This document shows positions 25,583-36,828 of a stretch of 64,000 nucleotides of DNA, piece after piece. The stretch is from assembly GCF_014851815.1 (NCBI RefSeq), contig NZ_JACVAJ010000003.1, forward strand, positions 434,001 through 498,000. The letters run 5' to 3'. The notes beneath the pieces were generated by a model that was not told the origin of the DNA, made no database searches, and saw nothing but the letters and a program-made list of their open reading frames with translations. How positions within the stretch are numbered: position 1 is the first letter of the stretch; the number at the start of each line of letters is the position of its first letter. Source of the stretch: Pseudoxanthomonas sp. PXM01 (GTDB lineage: Bacteria > Pseudomonadota > Gammaproteobacteria > Xanthomonadales > Xanthomonadaceae). Both the position numbers and the translations under genes were made by a program.

Positions 25583-26884
25583 ATGCGAAGGATGAGCCGC
25601 CGTTGGATTGCCACTGTCTTGGCCGTGCTGGGCACGGCCGCGCTGCCTGCCAGCGCGGCCGGGAAGGACGCCGAACCGGCTTTCGCAGCGATCGCATGCC
25701 CGGCGTCCGCCAGTCCGCAGATCGACTGCTACGAAGCCCGCGACGCGAACGGTGCCTGGTTGATGGTGGCGATGCCGCGCACGTGGAACCGCCGGCTCAT
25801 CGTGCATGCGCACGGCGGGCCGCGGCTCGGCGCGCCGAAGGCGGGCGATTCGGCGGAAGACCTGGAGCGCTTCGCGGTGATGGTGCGCAGCGGTTACGCG
25901 TGGATCGGCACGACCTACCGCCGCGGTGGTTACGGCGTGCGGATGGCGGCGGCCGACGTAGACGTCAGTCGTCGCGTGTTCTGGTCACGCTGGGGCCGTC
26001 CGGAGCGCACCTTGCTGCATGGGCAGTCGTGGGGCGGCAACGTGGCGGTGAAGGCGGCCGAACTGTACGCGCTCGACATCGACGGACAGCCGAACTACGA
26101 CGGCATACTGACCACCAATGGCCTGCTGTTCGGCGGTACGCAGGGCTACGGCTTCCGCGCCGACCTGCGCGCGGTCTACCAGTACTACTGCCGCAACCAT
26201 CCGGCCACCGGTGACGTGCAATACCCCGTATGGCAAGGCCTGCCTGCCGACGCGCGGATGACGCGCGACGAGCTGCGCAAGCGCGTGGACGCCTGCACCG
26301 GCGTCGAGCTGCCCGCAGCCAGGCGCTCGCCTGCACAGGCCGCGAACCTGCGCGACATCCTGGCCGTCACTGGCGTGGTAGAGAAGCAGCTGGTCGCGCA
26401 CCTGGCGTGGGGCACGTTCCATTTCCAGGACATGGTGCAGAAGCGCCTGGGTGGCCGCAATCCGTTCGACAACGCAAAGACGGCGTATCGGGGCTCGCAT
26501 GACGATGCGGCGCTCAATGCAGAGGTGGAGCGTTTCAGGGCCGATCCTGCGGCCGTCGCGGCGCTGGCCTACGACGCCGATCTGTCCGGCCTGATCGTGC
26601 TGCCCACCGTCACCGTGCACGCGCGCCACGATCCGACCGTGTCGTACGAGGCCGAAGCGGCCTACAAGGCCACCGTCGAGGCGGCCGGTCGCGGTCACCT
26701 GCTGCTGCAGGCACTCACCGACGAGAGCGACCACAGCCGTCTCAGGGATACGACCTACACCAGCGCATTGCGGGTGCTCGAGCAGTGGCTGGATACCGGC
26801 ACGCGTCCCGCGCCGGATGCATTCCGCGACACCTGCGCGCATGTGTCGCGCCGGCGTGACGACTGTCGCTTCCTCGCACCCTGA
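25583..26884 (+). CDS. Secreted alpha/beta hydrolase
   Basis: A 433-residue exported protein with a twin-Arg-free signal peptide (about 1-26: RRMSRRWIATVLAVLGTAALPASAAG). The core has LIVHAHGGPR as oxyanion-hole strand, TLLHGQSWGGN with nucleophile Ser149, LPTVTVHARHDPTV carrying the acid Asp, and DESDHSRL with the probable His. Six mature cysteines suggest disulfides. It follows the TonB-dependent receptor gene by 16 bases, so it may process the receptor's ligand or product. The substrate (ester or peptide) cannot be told. ATG 25583 gives the signal peptide. Confidence 0.78.
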   Translation: MRRMSRRWIATVLAVLGTAALPASAAGKDAEPAFAAIACPASASPQIDCYEARDANGAWLMVAMPRTWNRRLIVHAHGGPRLGAPKAGDSAEDLERFAVMVRSGYAWIGTTYRRGGYGVRMAAADVDVSRRVFWSRWGRPERTLLHGQSWGGNVAVKAAELYALDIDGQPNYDGILTTNGLLFGGTQGYGFRADLRAVYQYYCRNHPATGDVQYPVWQGLPADARMTRDELRKRVDACTGVELPAARRSPAQAANLRDILAVTGVVEKQLVAHLAWGTFHFQDMVQKRLGGRNPFDNAKTAYRGSHDDAALNAEVERFRADPAAVAALAYDADLSGLIVLPTVTVHARHDPTVSYEAEAAYKATVEAAGRGHLLLQALTDESDHSRLRDTTYTSALRVLEQWLDTGTRPAPDAFRDTCAHVSRRRDDCRFLAP

Positions 26885-26999
26885 GCCCGCATCGCATGAC
26901 CATGGCGTGATGCAGCGCCGCAATCGGCCGGGTCCGGCCCCGGTGGGGAAGGGGTAGAATCGCCGCTCCCCCGCCTTCATCACAGGCACCGTTTCCGCA

Positions 27000-29297
<2,298 letters not shown>

Positions 29298-29316
29298 TCG
29301 TCCTGCGGATCACCGG

Positions 29317-29352
29317 AAAGAAAGAAGCCCCGCATGCGGGGCTTCTTTCTTT
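29317..29352. terminator. Rho-independent terminator after maeB
   Basis: A perfect 36-base palindrome centred on GCATGC: arms AAAGAAAGAAGCCCCGC and its inverse, so the right arm ends in TTCTTTCTTT. It starts 19 bases past the maeB stop. The A-rich left side means it could also stop transcription coming from the other side. Confidence 0.92.
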
Positions 29353-29373
29353 GTTAGGTGCAGGGGGCCCAGG

Positions 29374-29440
29374 TGTGGGAGCGACGTAAGTCGCGATGAG
29401 GCTTTACCGGTAGTCCATCGCGACTTACGTCGCTCCCACA
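29374..29440. repeat. GCGACGTAAGTCGC palindromic repeat, inverted pair (copy 3)
   Basis: Left arm 29374-29397 and right arm 29416-29440, same unit as the pairs near 5.3 and 5.6 kb. Here the arms extend to TGTGGGAG at one end and ATGA/TCCAT at the loop side. It lies between the convergent maeB and STAS genes. Confidence 0.85.
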
Positions 29441-29458
29441 TCCCACATCTCCATCCCG

Positions 29459-29842
29459 CTAGCTTTCATCCTCGCCATCCAGAATCCGCCGCTGCAGCGC
29501 ATCCAGGTAGGCATCGGCGTCGGCGTTGGATTCGAAGATCTCGTCCATGGGCACCGCCTGCACGATCTCGATGACCTTGCGGATCTGTTCCTGCGGATGC
29601 ACGACCAGCAGGCGGCCTTCGTGCGGGGCCAGCGCCTTTCGTGCCTTGAGGATGCTGCGCACGCCGGCGCTGCTGATGTAGTCCAGGTGCGCCAGGTCCA
29701 GCACCAGCGCCTGCGGGCGTGCGGCCAGCATCGGCGCCAGCGCGTCGTCGAGCTGCGCGTAGCTGGCGGTATCCAGCCGCCCGAACAGCAGTACGTACTG
29801 GTTGCCGTTGACCGGCGGGTAGACCTCAATCTCCAGTGTCAT
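29459..29842 (-). CDS. STAS domain protein (anti-sigma factor antagonist type), paralog 1
   Basis: A 127-residue SpoIIAA/RsbV-like protein. The core VLDLAHLDYISSAGVRSILKARK contains the Ser that the partner kinase would phosphorylate (D-x-I-S-S-A-G). An acidic C-terminal tail (DGEDES) follows. Hand alignment without gaps gives about 57% identity (73 of 127) to the neighbouring STAS protein at 29954. In partner switching, the unphosphorylated STAS protein sequesters the kinase. It lies 111 bases after its paralog, so it may have its own promoter. Confidence 0.9.
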   Translation of the reverse strand: MTLEIEVYPPVNGNQYVLLFGRLDTASYAQLDDALAPMLAARPQALVLDLAHLDYISSAGVRSILKARKALAPHEGRLLVVHPQEQIRKVIEIVQAVPMDEIFESNADADAYLDALQRRILDGEDES

Positions 29843-29953
29843 CGGGCATCTCGGTGTAGCGGATATGCCGGGTGGGGGAGCCCGGGGAGAAAGGGAGGCG
29901 ACGCTGGATCGTAAATCAAATGTGAGGCGAAGGTGAGACCGGCGCGCGTCGCG

Positions 29954-30340
29954 TCAGTCGGGGTCCTCCGCTGCATCCAGCACCTTGCGCTGCATCACGT
30001 CGAGGTAGGCGTCGGCCTCGGCGGTGGACGAGAAGATCTCGTTCAACGGCACCGCCTTGACCATGTCGAGCACCTTCTGGATCTGCGGCTGCGGGTTGAC
30101 CAGCAGCACCTTGCCGCCATGCGGCGACAGCGCCTTGCGGGCCTTGAAGATCGAGCGGATGCCGGCGCTGCTGATGTAGTCCAGTCCCGACAGGTCCAGC
30201 ACCAGCGAGTGCAGCTGGCGGTTCAGCAGCGGTGCCAGCGCCTCGTCCAGGTCCTCGTAGGTGTGCGTGTCCAGCCGGCCGCGCAGGTGTGCGCGCTGAC
30301 TGCCCTTGCCCGGCGGGTCGAGCTGAATGTCCAGGCTCAT
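29954..30340 (-). CDS. STAS domain protein (anti-sigma factor antagonist type), paralog 2
   Basis: A 128-residue SpoIIAA/RsbV-like protein with VLDLSGLDYISSAGIRSIFKARK, the phosphoacceptor Ser in the same place as its neighbour. It starts MSLDIQLDPPGKG and its ATG overlaps the end of the upstream kinase gene by four bases (ATGA), so the two are translationally coupled. The coupling suggests this one, rather than the paralog at 29459, is the primary partner of the kinase. Confidence 0.92.
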   Translation of the reverse strand: MSLDIQLDPPGKGSQRAHLRGRLDTHTYEDLDEALAPLLNRQLHSLVLDLSGLDYISSAGIRSIFKARKALSPHGGKVLLVNPQPQIQKVLDMVKAVPLNEIFSSTAEADAYLDVMQRKVLDAAEDPD

Positions 30341-30774
30341 GCGGGGTTCTCCTCGGTGGGTATGCGCAGCGACAGGCGCAGGATGTTGTAGTTACCCATT
30401 CGCTGATACGAGGCCATTTCGGCCACCTGCCGGACCAGATGCAGGCCGAGGCCGCCGGTCGGCCGCTCCAGGATGTCCGCCTCCAGGTCCGGAGCGGGCT
30501 GTTCGAGCGGGTTGAAGGGCGCGCCGCTCTCGCGGAATTCCAGCGTCAGCAGGCGGTCGCGGATGGCGATGTCCACGCACAGCTCGTGTTCCTCGGCGTC
30601 GACGCGGGCCAGGTCGCCGTGTTCGATGGCGTTGCTGGCCAGTTCCTCGACGATCAGCCGTACATCGCCCTGGATCGCCCGGCTGACGCCGTTGTTGGCC
30701 AGCACGGCTTCCAGCGACGCATTCAGATCGTCGACGCGGGCGTGCTCACGGGGAATGAAGAGTCGCATCTGCAT
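30337..30774 (-). CDS. Anti-sigma-type serine kinase (RsbW/SpoIIAB-like ATPase)
   Basis: A 145-residue GHKL ATPase. The N box is IVEELASNAIEHG, and the G box is GGLGLHLVRQVAEMASY; FRESGAPFNP replaces the usual G1 segment. Such proteins phosphorylate a STAS partner and bind a target factor. Its start region overlaps the 3' end of the SpoIIE phosphatase gene by 29 bases, and its stop overlaps the STAS gene by ATGA, so phosphatase, kinase and STAS antagonist are tightly co-expressed. ATG 30768 is an alternative start two residues in. No sigma factor gene is adjacent. Confidence 0.9.
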   Translation of the reverse strand: MQMRLFIPREHARVDDLNASLEAVLANNGVSRAIQGDVRLIVEELASNAIEHGDLARVDAEEHELCVDIAIRDRLLTLEFRESGAPFNPLEQPAPDLEADILERPTGGLGLHLVRQVAEMASYQRMGNYNILRLSLRIPTEENPA

Positions 30775-32815
30775 GCGCAGCCTCCTGGGGTGGCGGAGCT
30801 TCGGGCGGGGTGGCGGTGCTGTCCAGCCGGCGGCGGATGGCGAGCACGGTGATGTCGTCGGATTGTGGCGCGGGATCGGTAAACGCGTGAACCCGGGTGA
30901 TCAGCCGCTCGCACTGCTCGCGCGCGGTGGCGCCCGGCTGCAGTGCGTCGGGGATGCGCTCCGTACCGAAGGCGACGTTGCCGGCATCGAAGGCCTCGGT
31001 GATGCCGTCGGTCCAGGCCAGCAGGGTAGCGCCGGCGGGCAGCTGCCCCGACCACAGCGGGAAGGCGTCGCCCACTTCGAAGCCCAGCGGCGGCCCGGGT
31101 TGCACCGGCAGTTCCTCGTGGCGGCCATCGGCGTGCAGCAGCAGGGGGGCATCGTGGCCGGCGCTGGCCAGCACGCAGGCGCCGCTGCGCACGTCCACGC
31201 GCCCGCACAGCACGGTGGCGAACATGCAGGCGTCATTGCCCTGCACCAGCCGCCGCGAGGCTTCGGCGAGCACGCGCTCCGGCGACGGATGGGTGCTGGC
31301 CGCGACTTCCAGCACCGTCACGGTGCGTGCCATGAACAGCGCCGCCGGCACGCCCTTGTCGGAGACGTCGCCGATGGCGAACCACAGGCAGTCTGGATCG
31401 GTCTGGATGAAGCAGTAGAAGTCGCCGCCGACCGCCTTGGCGGGCTCCAGTCGCGCATAGGCTTCTAGGTGCGCATGCTCGCGGTCGATCACGCGGCCCG
31501 GCGGCAGCATCGCCTGCTGGATCTCGCGTGCGATCGACAGTTCGCTCTCCAGCTTCTGCCGTGCCGCGGTCATGTCCTCGATCTCGCGCAGCTGCTGGCG
31601 GATCGACCCGCGCGCGTGCTCCAGCGTGCGCGCCATCTGGCCGACTTCGTCGCGACGGTGCACGTGCGGTACCGGCATCTCGTAGTCGCCCTGCGCCAGG
31701 CGCGCCGCCGACGACGACAGGCCTTCCATCGGCTGGCTGATGTGGTGCGCCAGCTTGCGTACCACCAGCATGCAGACCAGCGCCAGCAGCGCGCCGATCG
31801 CGGCCAGCAGCCACAGTGCCTGCGCCAGCCGGTCGGTGATCAGGTCGTACGACTGCGCGACCAGCAGGCTCCAGCCGCTGTCGCCGATCGGCTCCACCAC
31901 GGTGTAGCGGCGCTCGTCGCTGGTCGCATCCACGTGCACGAACTGCAGGGGCTCGCGCAGGCGCACCGCTTCGGCGGCCTGGCGCAGGTCGCTGCGACCG
32001 GCACGGGCGATGTAGTCCTCGAGGCGCTCCAGGCGGTCGACGCCGACCTCGGGATTCATCGCGAGCGTGCCGCCGGGCGCGACCAGCGAGACCCGCCAGC
32101 CCGGCAGGTGGGCCAGCGAATCGACCGGATCGGTGAGGTTGGCCAGTGGCAGGTCCAGGCTGACCATGCCGCGCGTACGGGCGCCCCGGCCGGGCTCGCG
32201 CAGGGGCATGTTGTAGGTGACCGTCCAGACGGCGCCAGCGGTCTGGTTGAGGTAGGGCTCGGACCACCAGCCGCCGGGCGAGGCGACGGTACGCTGGTAC
32301 CAGCCCTGGTCGCGGAACGGATAGCCGTCGGCGATGAAGTCGCGATCGTTGCCGTTGGCGGCGACGTAATAGGCGAACGGCGCGTCCCCGCGGTTGCGCG
32401 GCTCCAGGATCAGCAGGCCGCCAGCGCAGCCAGGCGTGGCCTTCACCATCGCGCGCAGCGTGGTAACCAGTTCGTCGGGCGACAACTGAGCGCTCCCGAC
32501 CAGGTCGGAGATACCGTGGGTGGTGATGGTCACCACGTGCAGCGCGGCATCGAGCCGCTGGGCGGCTTCCTGTGCGGTCGCATGGGTGTCGCGGCGCGCG
32601 TCGTCCAGGATCATCCGGTGCGCGAACCATGCCGTCGCCAGCACCAGCAATACCAGCAGCACCACGTTGACCAGTCCGGCCCACAGGGCGATGCGCGTGC
32701 GCAGGCTGCTGCGCCAGTGCGCGGCACCGGCGACCTCCCTGTCTGGCACGACACTGCTGGGCACTGCGTTGCGCATGCCGATCCCGATCGCCGCTTCCCC
32801 CCGGACGCCGATCAT
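30746..32815 (-). CDS. Membrane SpoIIE-family serine phosphatase with Cache sensor and HAMP
   Basis: A 689-residue sensor phosphatase. Helix 1 lies near residues 42-66, followed by a periplasmic Cache-like region to about 330 (GYPFRDQGWYQRTVASPGGWWSEPY), helix 2 near 335-355, a HAMP segment (HHISQPMEGLSSSAARLAQGDY in part), a short coiled coil, and the PP2C-type domain. Metal-binding motifs are intact: AVGGDFY, GDVSDKGVPAALFMA and QSDDITVLA. It would dephosphorylate the STAS protein in response to a periplasmic signal. First gene of a four-gene partner-switching unit, divergent from aceE. Confidence 0.92.
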   Translation of the reverse strand: MIGVRGEAAIGIGMRNAVPSSVVPDREVAGAAHWRSSLRTRIALWAGLVNVVLLVLLVLATAWFAHRMILDDARRDTHATAQEAAQRLDAALHVVTITTHGISDLVGSAQLSPDELVTTLRAMVKATPGCAGGLLILEPRNRGDAPFAYYVAANGNDRDFIADGYPFRDQGWYQRTVASPGGWWSEPYLNQTAGAVWTVTYNMPLREPGRGARTRGMVSLDLPLANLTDPVDSLAHLPGWRVSLVAPGGTLAMNPEVGVDRLERLEDYIARAGRSDLRQAAEAVRLREPLQFVHVDATSDERRYTVVEPIGDSGWSLLVAQSYDLITDRLAQALWLLAAIGALLALVCMLVVRKLAHHISQPMEGLSSSAARLAQGDYEMPVPHVHRRDEVGQMARTLEHARGSIRQQLREIEDMTAARQKLESELSIAREIQQAMLPPGRVIDREHAHLEAYARLEPAKAVGGDFYCFIQTDPDCLWFAIGDVSDKGVPAALFMARTVTVLEVAASTHPSPERVLAEASRRLVQGNDACMFATVLCGRVDVRSGACVLASAGHDAPLLLHADGRHEELPVQPGPPLGFEVGDAFPLWSGQLPAGATLLAWTDGITEAFDAGNVAFGTERIPDALQPGATAREQCERLITRVHAFTDPAPQSDDITVLAIRRRLDSTATPPEAPPPQEAAHADATLHSP

Positions 32816-32865
32816 AAGCCCACTTCATGTGCTGCATTGCAATACGGCATTGGTCTGATTTTGGT

Positions 32866-32890
32866 GTGCCTGTTGTCTCGGGACAGGCAC
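32866..32890. promoter_or_regulatory. Inverted repeat between aceE and the SpoIIE phosphatase gene
   Basis: Perfect 8-bp arms GTGCCTGT (32866-32873) and ACAGGCAC (32883-32890) around a 9-base loop, in the 193-base gap between divergent genes. It could be an operator or an mRNA hairpin about 120 bases before aceE. Nothing else in the gap is recognisable; it is a little AT-richer than its surroundings, as promoters are. Confidence 0.4.
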
Positions 32891-33008
32891 GCAATGTCCT
32901 TTCCATACGCCTGCGTAGCCAGGTCCCGCGCGGGGTGCGTGCGTTACACTTCAACGTCTACAAGAAACCGCAACGCTGCGCCCCACGCGTGGCGAAACAG
33001 GAGTGGGA

Positions 33009-35702
33009 ATGAACTGGTTGAACGAGATGTTGCAGAGCGATCCGGATCCGCAGGAATCCCGCGAATGGATCGATTCCATGCAGGCGGTGATCGAGAAGAA
33101 CGGCGCCCTGCGTGCTCACCAGTTGCTCGAAGGCATGGTCGAAGTCACCCGACGCGCCGGTGCCTACCTGCCGTTCTCGCCCACCACCGAATACGTCAAC
33201 ACCATCGCGCCGCAGAACGAGGCCAAGAGCCCCGGTGACGCCGCGCTGGAATGGCGCATCCGTTCGATCATCCGCTGGAACGCGATGGCCACCGTCGTGC
33301 GCGCCAACCGCAAGCCCGGCGACCTCGGCGGCCACATCGCCAGCTTCGCCTCCGGCGCAACGCTGTACGACGTCGGTTTCAACCACTTCTGGCGCGCGCC
33401 GTCCGAGAACCATCCGGGCGACCTGTTGTTCATCCAGGGCCACAGCGCGCCGGGCATCTATGCGCGCTCGTTCCTGGAAGGCCGCATCAGCGAGCAGCAG
33501 CTCGACAACTTCCGCATGGAAGTCGACGGCCAGGGCATCTCGTCCTACCCGCACCCGTGGCTGATGCCGGACTACTGGCAGACGCCGACCGTGTCGATGG
33601 GCCTGGGCCCACTCGCGGCGATCTACCAGGCGCAGTTCATGAAGTACCTGGAGCACCGCGGCCTGATCGAGAAGTCCGACCGCAAGGTGTGGTGCTTCAT
33701 CGGCGACGGCGAGAGCGACGAGCCGGAAACCCTCGGCGCGATCGCGCTGGCCGGCCGCGAAGGCCTCGACAACCTGATCTTCGTGGTCAACTGCAACCTG
33801 CAGCGCCTGGACGGTCCGGTGCGCGGCAACGGCAAGATCATCCAGGAACTGGAAGGCGTGTTCCGCGGCGGTGGCTGGAACGTCATCAAGCTGCTGTGGG
33901 GCAGCTACTGGGATCCGCTCATCGCGCGCGACACCACCGGCACGCTGAAGAAGCTGATGATGGAAACCGTCGACGGCGAGTACCAGAACTGCAAGGCGTT
34001 CGGCGGCAAGTACACGCGCGACAACTTCTTCGGCAAGTACCCGGAGACGGCGGCCATGGTCGCCAACCTGTCCGACGACGACATCTGGCGCCTGAACCGC
34101 GGTGGCCATGATCCGCACAAGGTCTACGCGGCCTACCACGAGGCGGTGAACACCAAGGGCATGCCCACGGTGATCCTGGCCAAGACGGTGAAGGGCTACG
34201 GCATGGGCTCGGCGGGCGAATCGCTCAACCCGACCCACCAGACCAAGAAGCTGGACGACGAGGCCATCCGCACGTTCCGCGACCGCTTCAACATCCCGGT
34301 CAGCGACAAGCAGCTGGAAGAGTCGGCGCAGGTGCCGTTCTACCACCCGGGCGAGGACTCGCCGGAGATCCAGTACCTGAAGTCGCGCCGCGCCGCGCTC
34401 GGCGGCTATCTGCCGCAGCGTCGCCGCAAGGCCAGCGAGTCGTTCGAGACGCCCAAGCTGGAGGCCTTCGAGCGCCTGCTGAAGAGCACCGGCGAGCGCG
34501 AGATCTCCACCACGATGGCGTTCGTGCAGACCTTGAACATCGCGCTGCGCGACAAGCAGGTCGGCCCGCGCCTGGTGCCGATCGTCGCCGACGAAGCGCG
34601 CACCTTCGGCATGGAAGGCATGTTCCGCCAGATCGGCATCTACGCGCCGTTCGGCCAGAAGTACAAGCCGGTCGATGCCGACCAGCTGATGTACTACCGC
34701 GAGGACCAGTCCGGCCAGGTGCTGCAGCAGGGCATCAGCGAGCCGGGTGCGATGTCGTCGTGGATGGCGGCGGGCACCAGCTATTCGGTCAGCAACGTGC
34801 CGATGCTGCCGTTCTACATCTACTACTCGATGTTCGGCTTCCAGCGCATCGGCGACATCGCCTGGCAGGCGGCGGACATGCGCACGCGCGGCTTCCTGCT
34901 GGGCGGCACCGCGGGCCGTACGACGCTCAACGGCGAAGGCTTGCAGCACGAGGACGGTTTCAGCCACGTCATCGCCGGCAGCATCCCCAATGTGCGCAGC
35001 TACGACCCGACCTTCGGCTTCGAGGTGACGGTGGTCATGCAGCACGGCATGCAGAAGATGCTGCAGGAGCAGGTGGACGAGTACTACTACGTCACCCTGA
35101 TGAACGAGAACTACACCCACCCGGAAATGCCGGAAGGGGCGGCCGAAGGCATCATCAAGGGCATGTACCTGCTGACCGATGCCGGCAAGCCGAAGAAGGG
35201 CGAGCTGCGCGTGCAGCTGCTGGGCAGCGGCACCATCCTGCGCGAGGCGATCGCGGCGGCCGAGCTGCTGGACAAGGATTTCGGCGTGACCGCCGACATC
35301 TGGTCGTGCCCGAGCTTCAACGAGCTGCGTCGTGATGGTTTCGACGTCGAGCGCTGGAACCGCCTGAATCCGGAAGCGAAGACGCCGCGCAAGGCCTACG
35401 TGACGGAACTGCTGGAAGGCCGCCAGGGTCCGGTGATCGCCGCTACCGACTACGTGCGCGCCTACACCGACCAGATCCGCGCGTTCGTGCCGGCGGCGTA
35501 CACCTGCCTGGGCACGGACGGCTTCGGCCGCAGCGACACGCGTGCCAACCTGCGTCGCCACTTCGAAGTCGATCGCTACTACATCGCCCACGCGGCCATC
35601 GCGGCGCTGGCGAAGGAAGGCAAGATGACCGGCAAGGACGTCGCCCGCGCGATCAAGCAGTACAAGATCGACGTGGACAAGGCGAACCCGGTCACCGTGT
35701 GA
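33009..35702 (+). CDS. aceE: Pyruvate dehydrogenase E1 component, homodimeric
   Basis: An 897-residue homodimeric E1 that decarboxylates pyruvate with thiamine diphosphate and passes acetyl to the E2 lipoyl group. The start MNWLNEMLQSDPDPQESREW and blocks such as GDLGGHIASFASGATLYDVGFNHF match E. coli AceE. The ThDP motif begins GDGESDE at residue 232 and ends in the NCN about 30 residues on. GRTTLNGEGLQHEDGFSH and the C-terminal TDGFGRSDTR are also present. ATG 33009 has CAGGAG 5 bases upstream. No aceF or lpd follows; the next gene is a DNA repair-like protein. Confidence 0.97.
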   Translation: MNWLNEMLQSDPDPQESREWIDSMQAVIEKNGALRAHQLLEGMVEVTRRAGAYLPFSPTTEYVNTIAPQNEAKSPGDAALEWRIRSIIRWNAMATVVRANRKPGDLGGHIASFASGATLYDVGFNHFWRAPSENHPGDLLFIQGHSAPGIYARSFLEGRISEQQLDNFRMEVDGQGISSYPHPWLMPDYWQTPTVSMGLGPLAAIYQAQFMKYLEHRGLIEKSDRKVWCFIGDGESDEPETLGAIALAGREGLDNLIFVVNCNLQRLDGPVRGNGKIIQELEGVFRGGGWNVIKLLWGSYWDPLIARDTTGTLKKLMMETVDGEYQNCKAFGGKYTRDNFFGKYPETAAMVANLSDDDIWRLNRGGHDPHKVYAAYHEAVNTKGMPTVILAKTVKGYGMGSAGESLNPTHQTKKLDDEAIRTFRDRFNIPVSDKQLEESAQVPFYHPGEDSPEIQYLKSRRAALGGYLPQRRRKASESFETPKLEAFERLLKSTGEREISTTMAFVQTLNIALRDKQVGPRLVPIVADEARTFGMEGMFRQIGIYAPFGQKYKPVDADQLMYYREDQSGQVLQQGISEPGAMSSWMAAGTSYSVSNVPMLPFYIYYSMFGFQRIGDIAWQAADMRTRGFLLGGTAGRTTLNGEGLQHEDGFSHVIAGSIPNVRSYDPTFGFEVTVVMQHGMQKMLQEQVDEYYYVTLMNENYTHPEMPEGAAEGIIKGMYLLTDAGKPKKGELRVQLLGSGTILREAIAAAELLDKDFGVTADIWSCPSFNELRRDGFDVERWNRLNPEAKTPRKAYVTELLEGRQGPVIAATDYVRAYTDQIRAFVPAAYTCLGTDGFGRSDTRANLRRHFEVDRYYIAHAAIAALAKEGKMTGKDVARAIKQYKIDVDKANPVTV

Positions 35703-35724
35703 CCGCGGTCGCGGGCCGTACGGC

Positions 35725-36828
35725 ATGGCGCTCACAGGGGATCACCTGCGCCGCTATGCCGTCGCCCGCAGTCTGTTCAAACCGACCACCCTGCCGCGGG
35801 CGATCCAGCGGCTGGGTTTCGTGCAGGCGGACCCGATCCGGGCGCCGGCACGTGCGCAGGACCTGACCCTGCGCCACCGCGTCGCCGGCTATCGCGCCGG
35901 CGACCTGGAGCGGCGGTATCCCCGTCTGCCGCTGGAAGAAGACTTCTTCGTCAACTACGGCTTCCTGCCACGCGAGCACCACCAGCTGATGCATCCGCGC
36001 AAGGCGCGCGAAGTCTGGACGCCCGCGCGCTGGAAGCAGGCGCAGGCGGTGCTGGCGTTCGTCAGCGAGCGCGGCAGCGCGCACCCGCGCGAGGTGGATG
36101 CGCACTTCGGGCATGGCAAGACGACCAACTGGTTCGGTGGTTCGTCGAACGCGAGCACGCAGCTGCTGGACGGCATGCATTACCGCGGCCTGTTGCGGGT
36201 GGCGCGTCGCGAAGGCGGTACGCGCGTCTATGCGCCGCGCATCGGCGACACGACGCCGGTGGCCATGTCGGATGCGGAAGCACGGCTGGATGCGCTGCTC
36301 GACATCATCGTGCGCAAGTACGCGCCGTTGCCGGCGGCGAGCCTGGGCCAGTTGCTGGGTTATCTGCGCAGCGGCGTGCCGCAGTGGACCGACCTGCGCG
36401 CGGCGGCATTGAAGCGTGCGCGTCAGCGGCTGGGCACGGCACGCGTCGATGGTGTGGACTGGTACTGGCCGGCGGACGAGGATCCGCGCTCCCGACGCTG
36501 GAAGCCGGACGACCAGGTGCGCCTGCTGACGCCGTTCGATCCTATCGTGTGGGACCGTCGGCGGTTCGAGATGTTCTGGGGGTGGACGTATCGCTTCGAG
36601 GCGTACACGCCGGCACCGAAGCGGAAGCTGGGGTACTACGCGCTACCGATGTTGTGGGGTGACCGGGTGATTGGGTGGGCTAATCTTAGTGTGGTCGATG
36701 GGGAGCTGCGGTCGAAGTTTGGGTATGTAGATGGACGTGGGTCCAGGGACGCAAAATTTCGTATTGCGGTGGAGGAGGAGTTGGCAAGGATTCGCTTCTT
36801 CCTTGATCGCGAAGAGTGGCGCCTCTAG
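35725..36828 (+). CDS. Winged-helix DNA glycosylase-like protein (AlkX/YcaQ family)
   Basis: A 367-residue protein of the HTH_42 (AlkZ-like) family. GFVQADPIRAPARAQDL near residues 31-47 holds the catalytic Q-x-D motif (Gln34, Asp36) that marks the YcaQ/AlkX branch, which removes alkylated bases and unhooks interstrand crosslinks. The three-wing body follows (EEDFFVNYGFLPREHH, LLTPFDPIVWDRRRFE, YRFEAYTPAPKRKLGYYALPMLW). It lies 22 bases after aceE. The last 55 codons or so (from about 36660) are clearly less GC-rich and use codons such as CTT, AGT and GTA that are rare elsewhere in the window, merging into the low-GC island beyond. Confidence 0.85.
   Translation: MALTGDHLRRYAVARSLFKPTTLPRAIQRLGFVQADPIRAPARAQDLTLRHRVAGYRAGDLERRYPRLPLEEDFFVNYGFLPREHHQLMHPRKAREVWTPARWKQAQAVLAFVSERGSAHPREVDAHFGHGKTTNWFGGSSNASTQLLDGMHYRGLLRVARREGGTRVYAPRIGDTTPVAMSDAEARLDALLDIIVRKYAPLPAASLGQLLGYLRSGVPQWTDLRAAALKRARQRLGTARVDGVDWYWPADEDPRSRRWKPDDQVRLLTPFDPIVWDRRRFEMFWGWTYRFEAYTPAPKRKLGYYALPMLWGDRVIGWANLSVVDGELRSKFGYVDGRGSRDAKFRIAVEEELARIRFFLDREEWRL

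Noticed and set aside
22516..25635. A 1039-codon open frame antisense to the TonB-dependent receptor
   Set aside because: Composition is low-complexity (long runs of His, Arg, Gln, Val) and no domain is seen. The receptor frame has full family motifs.
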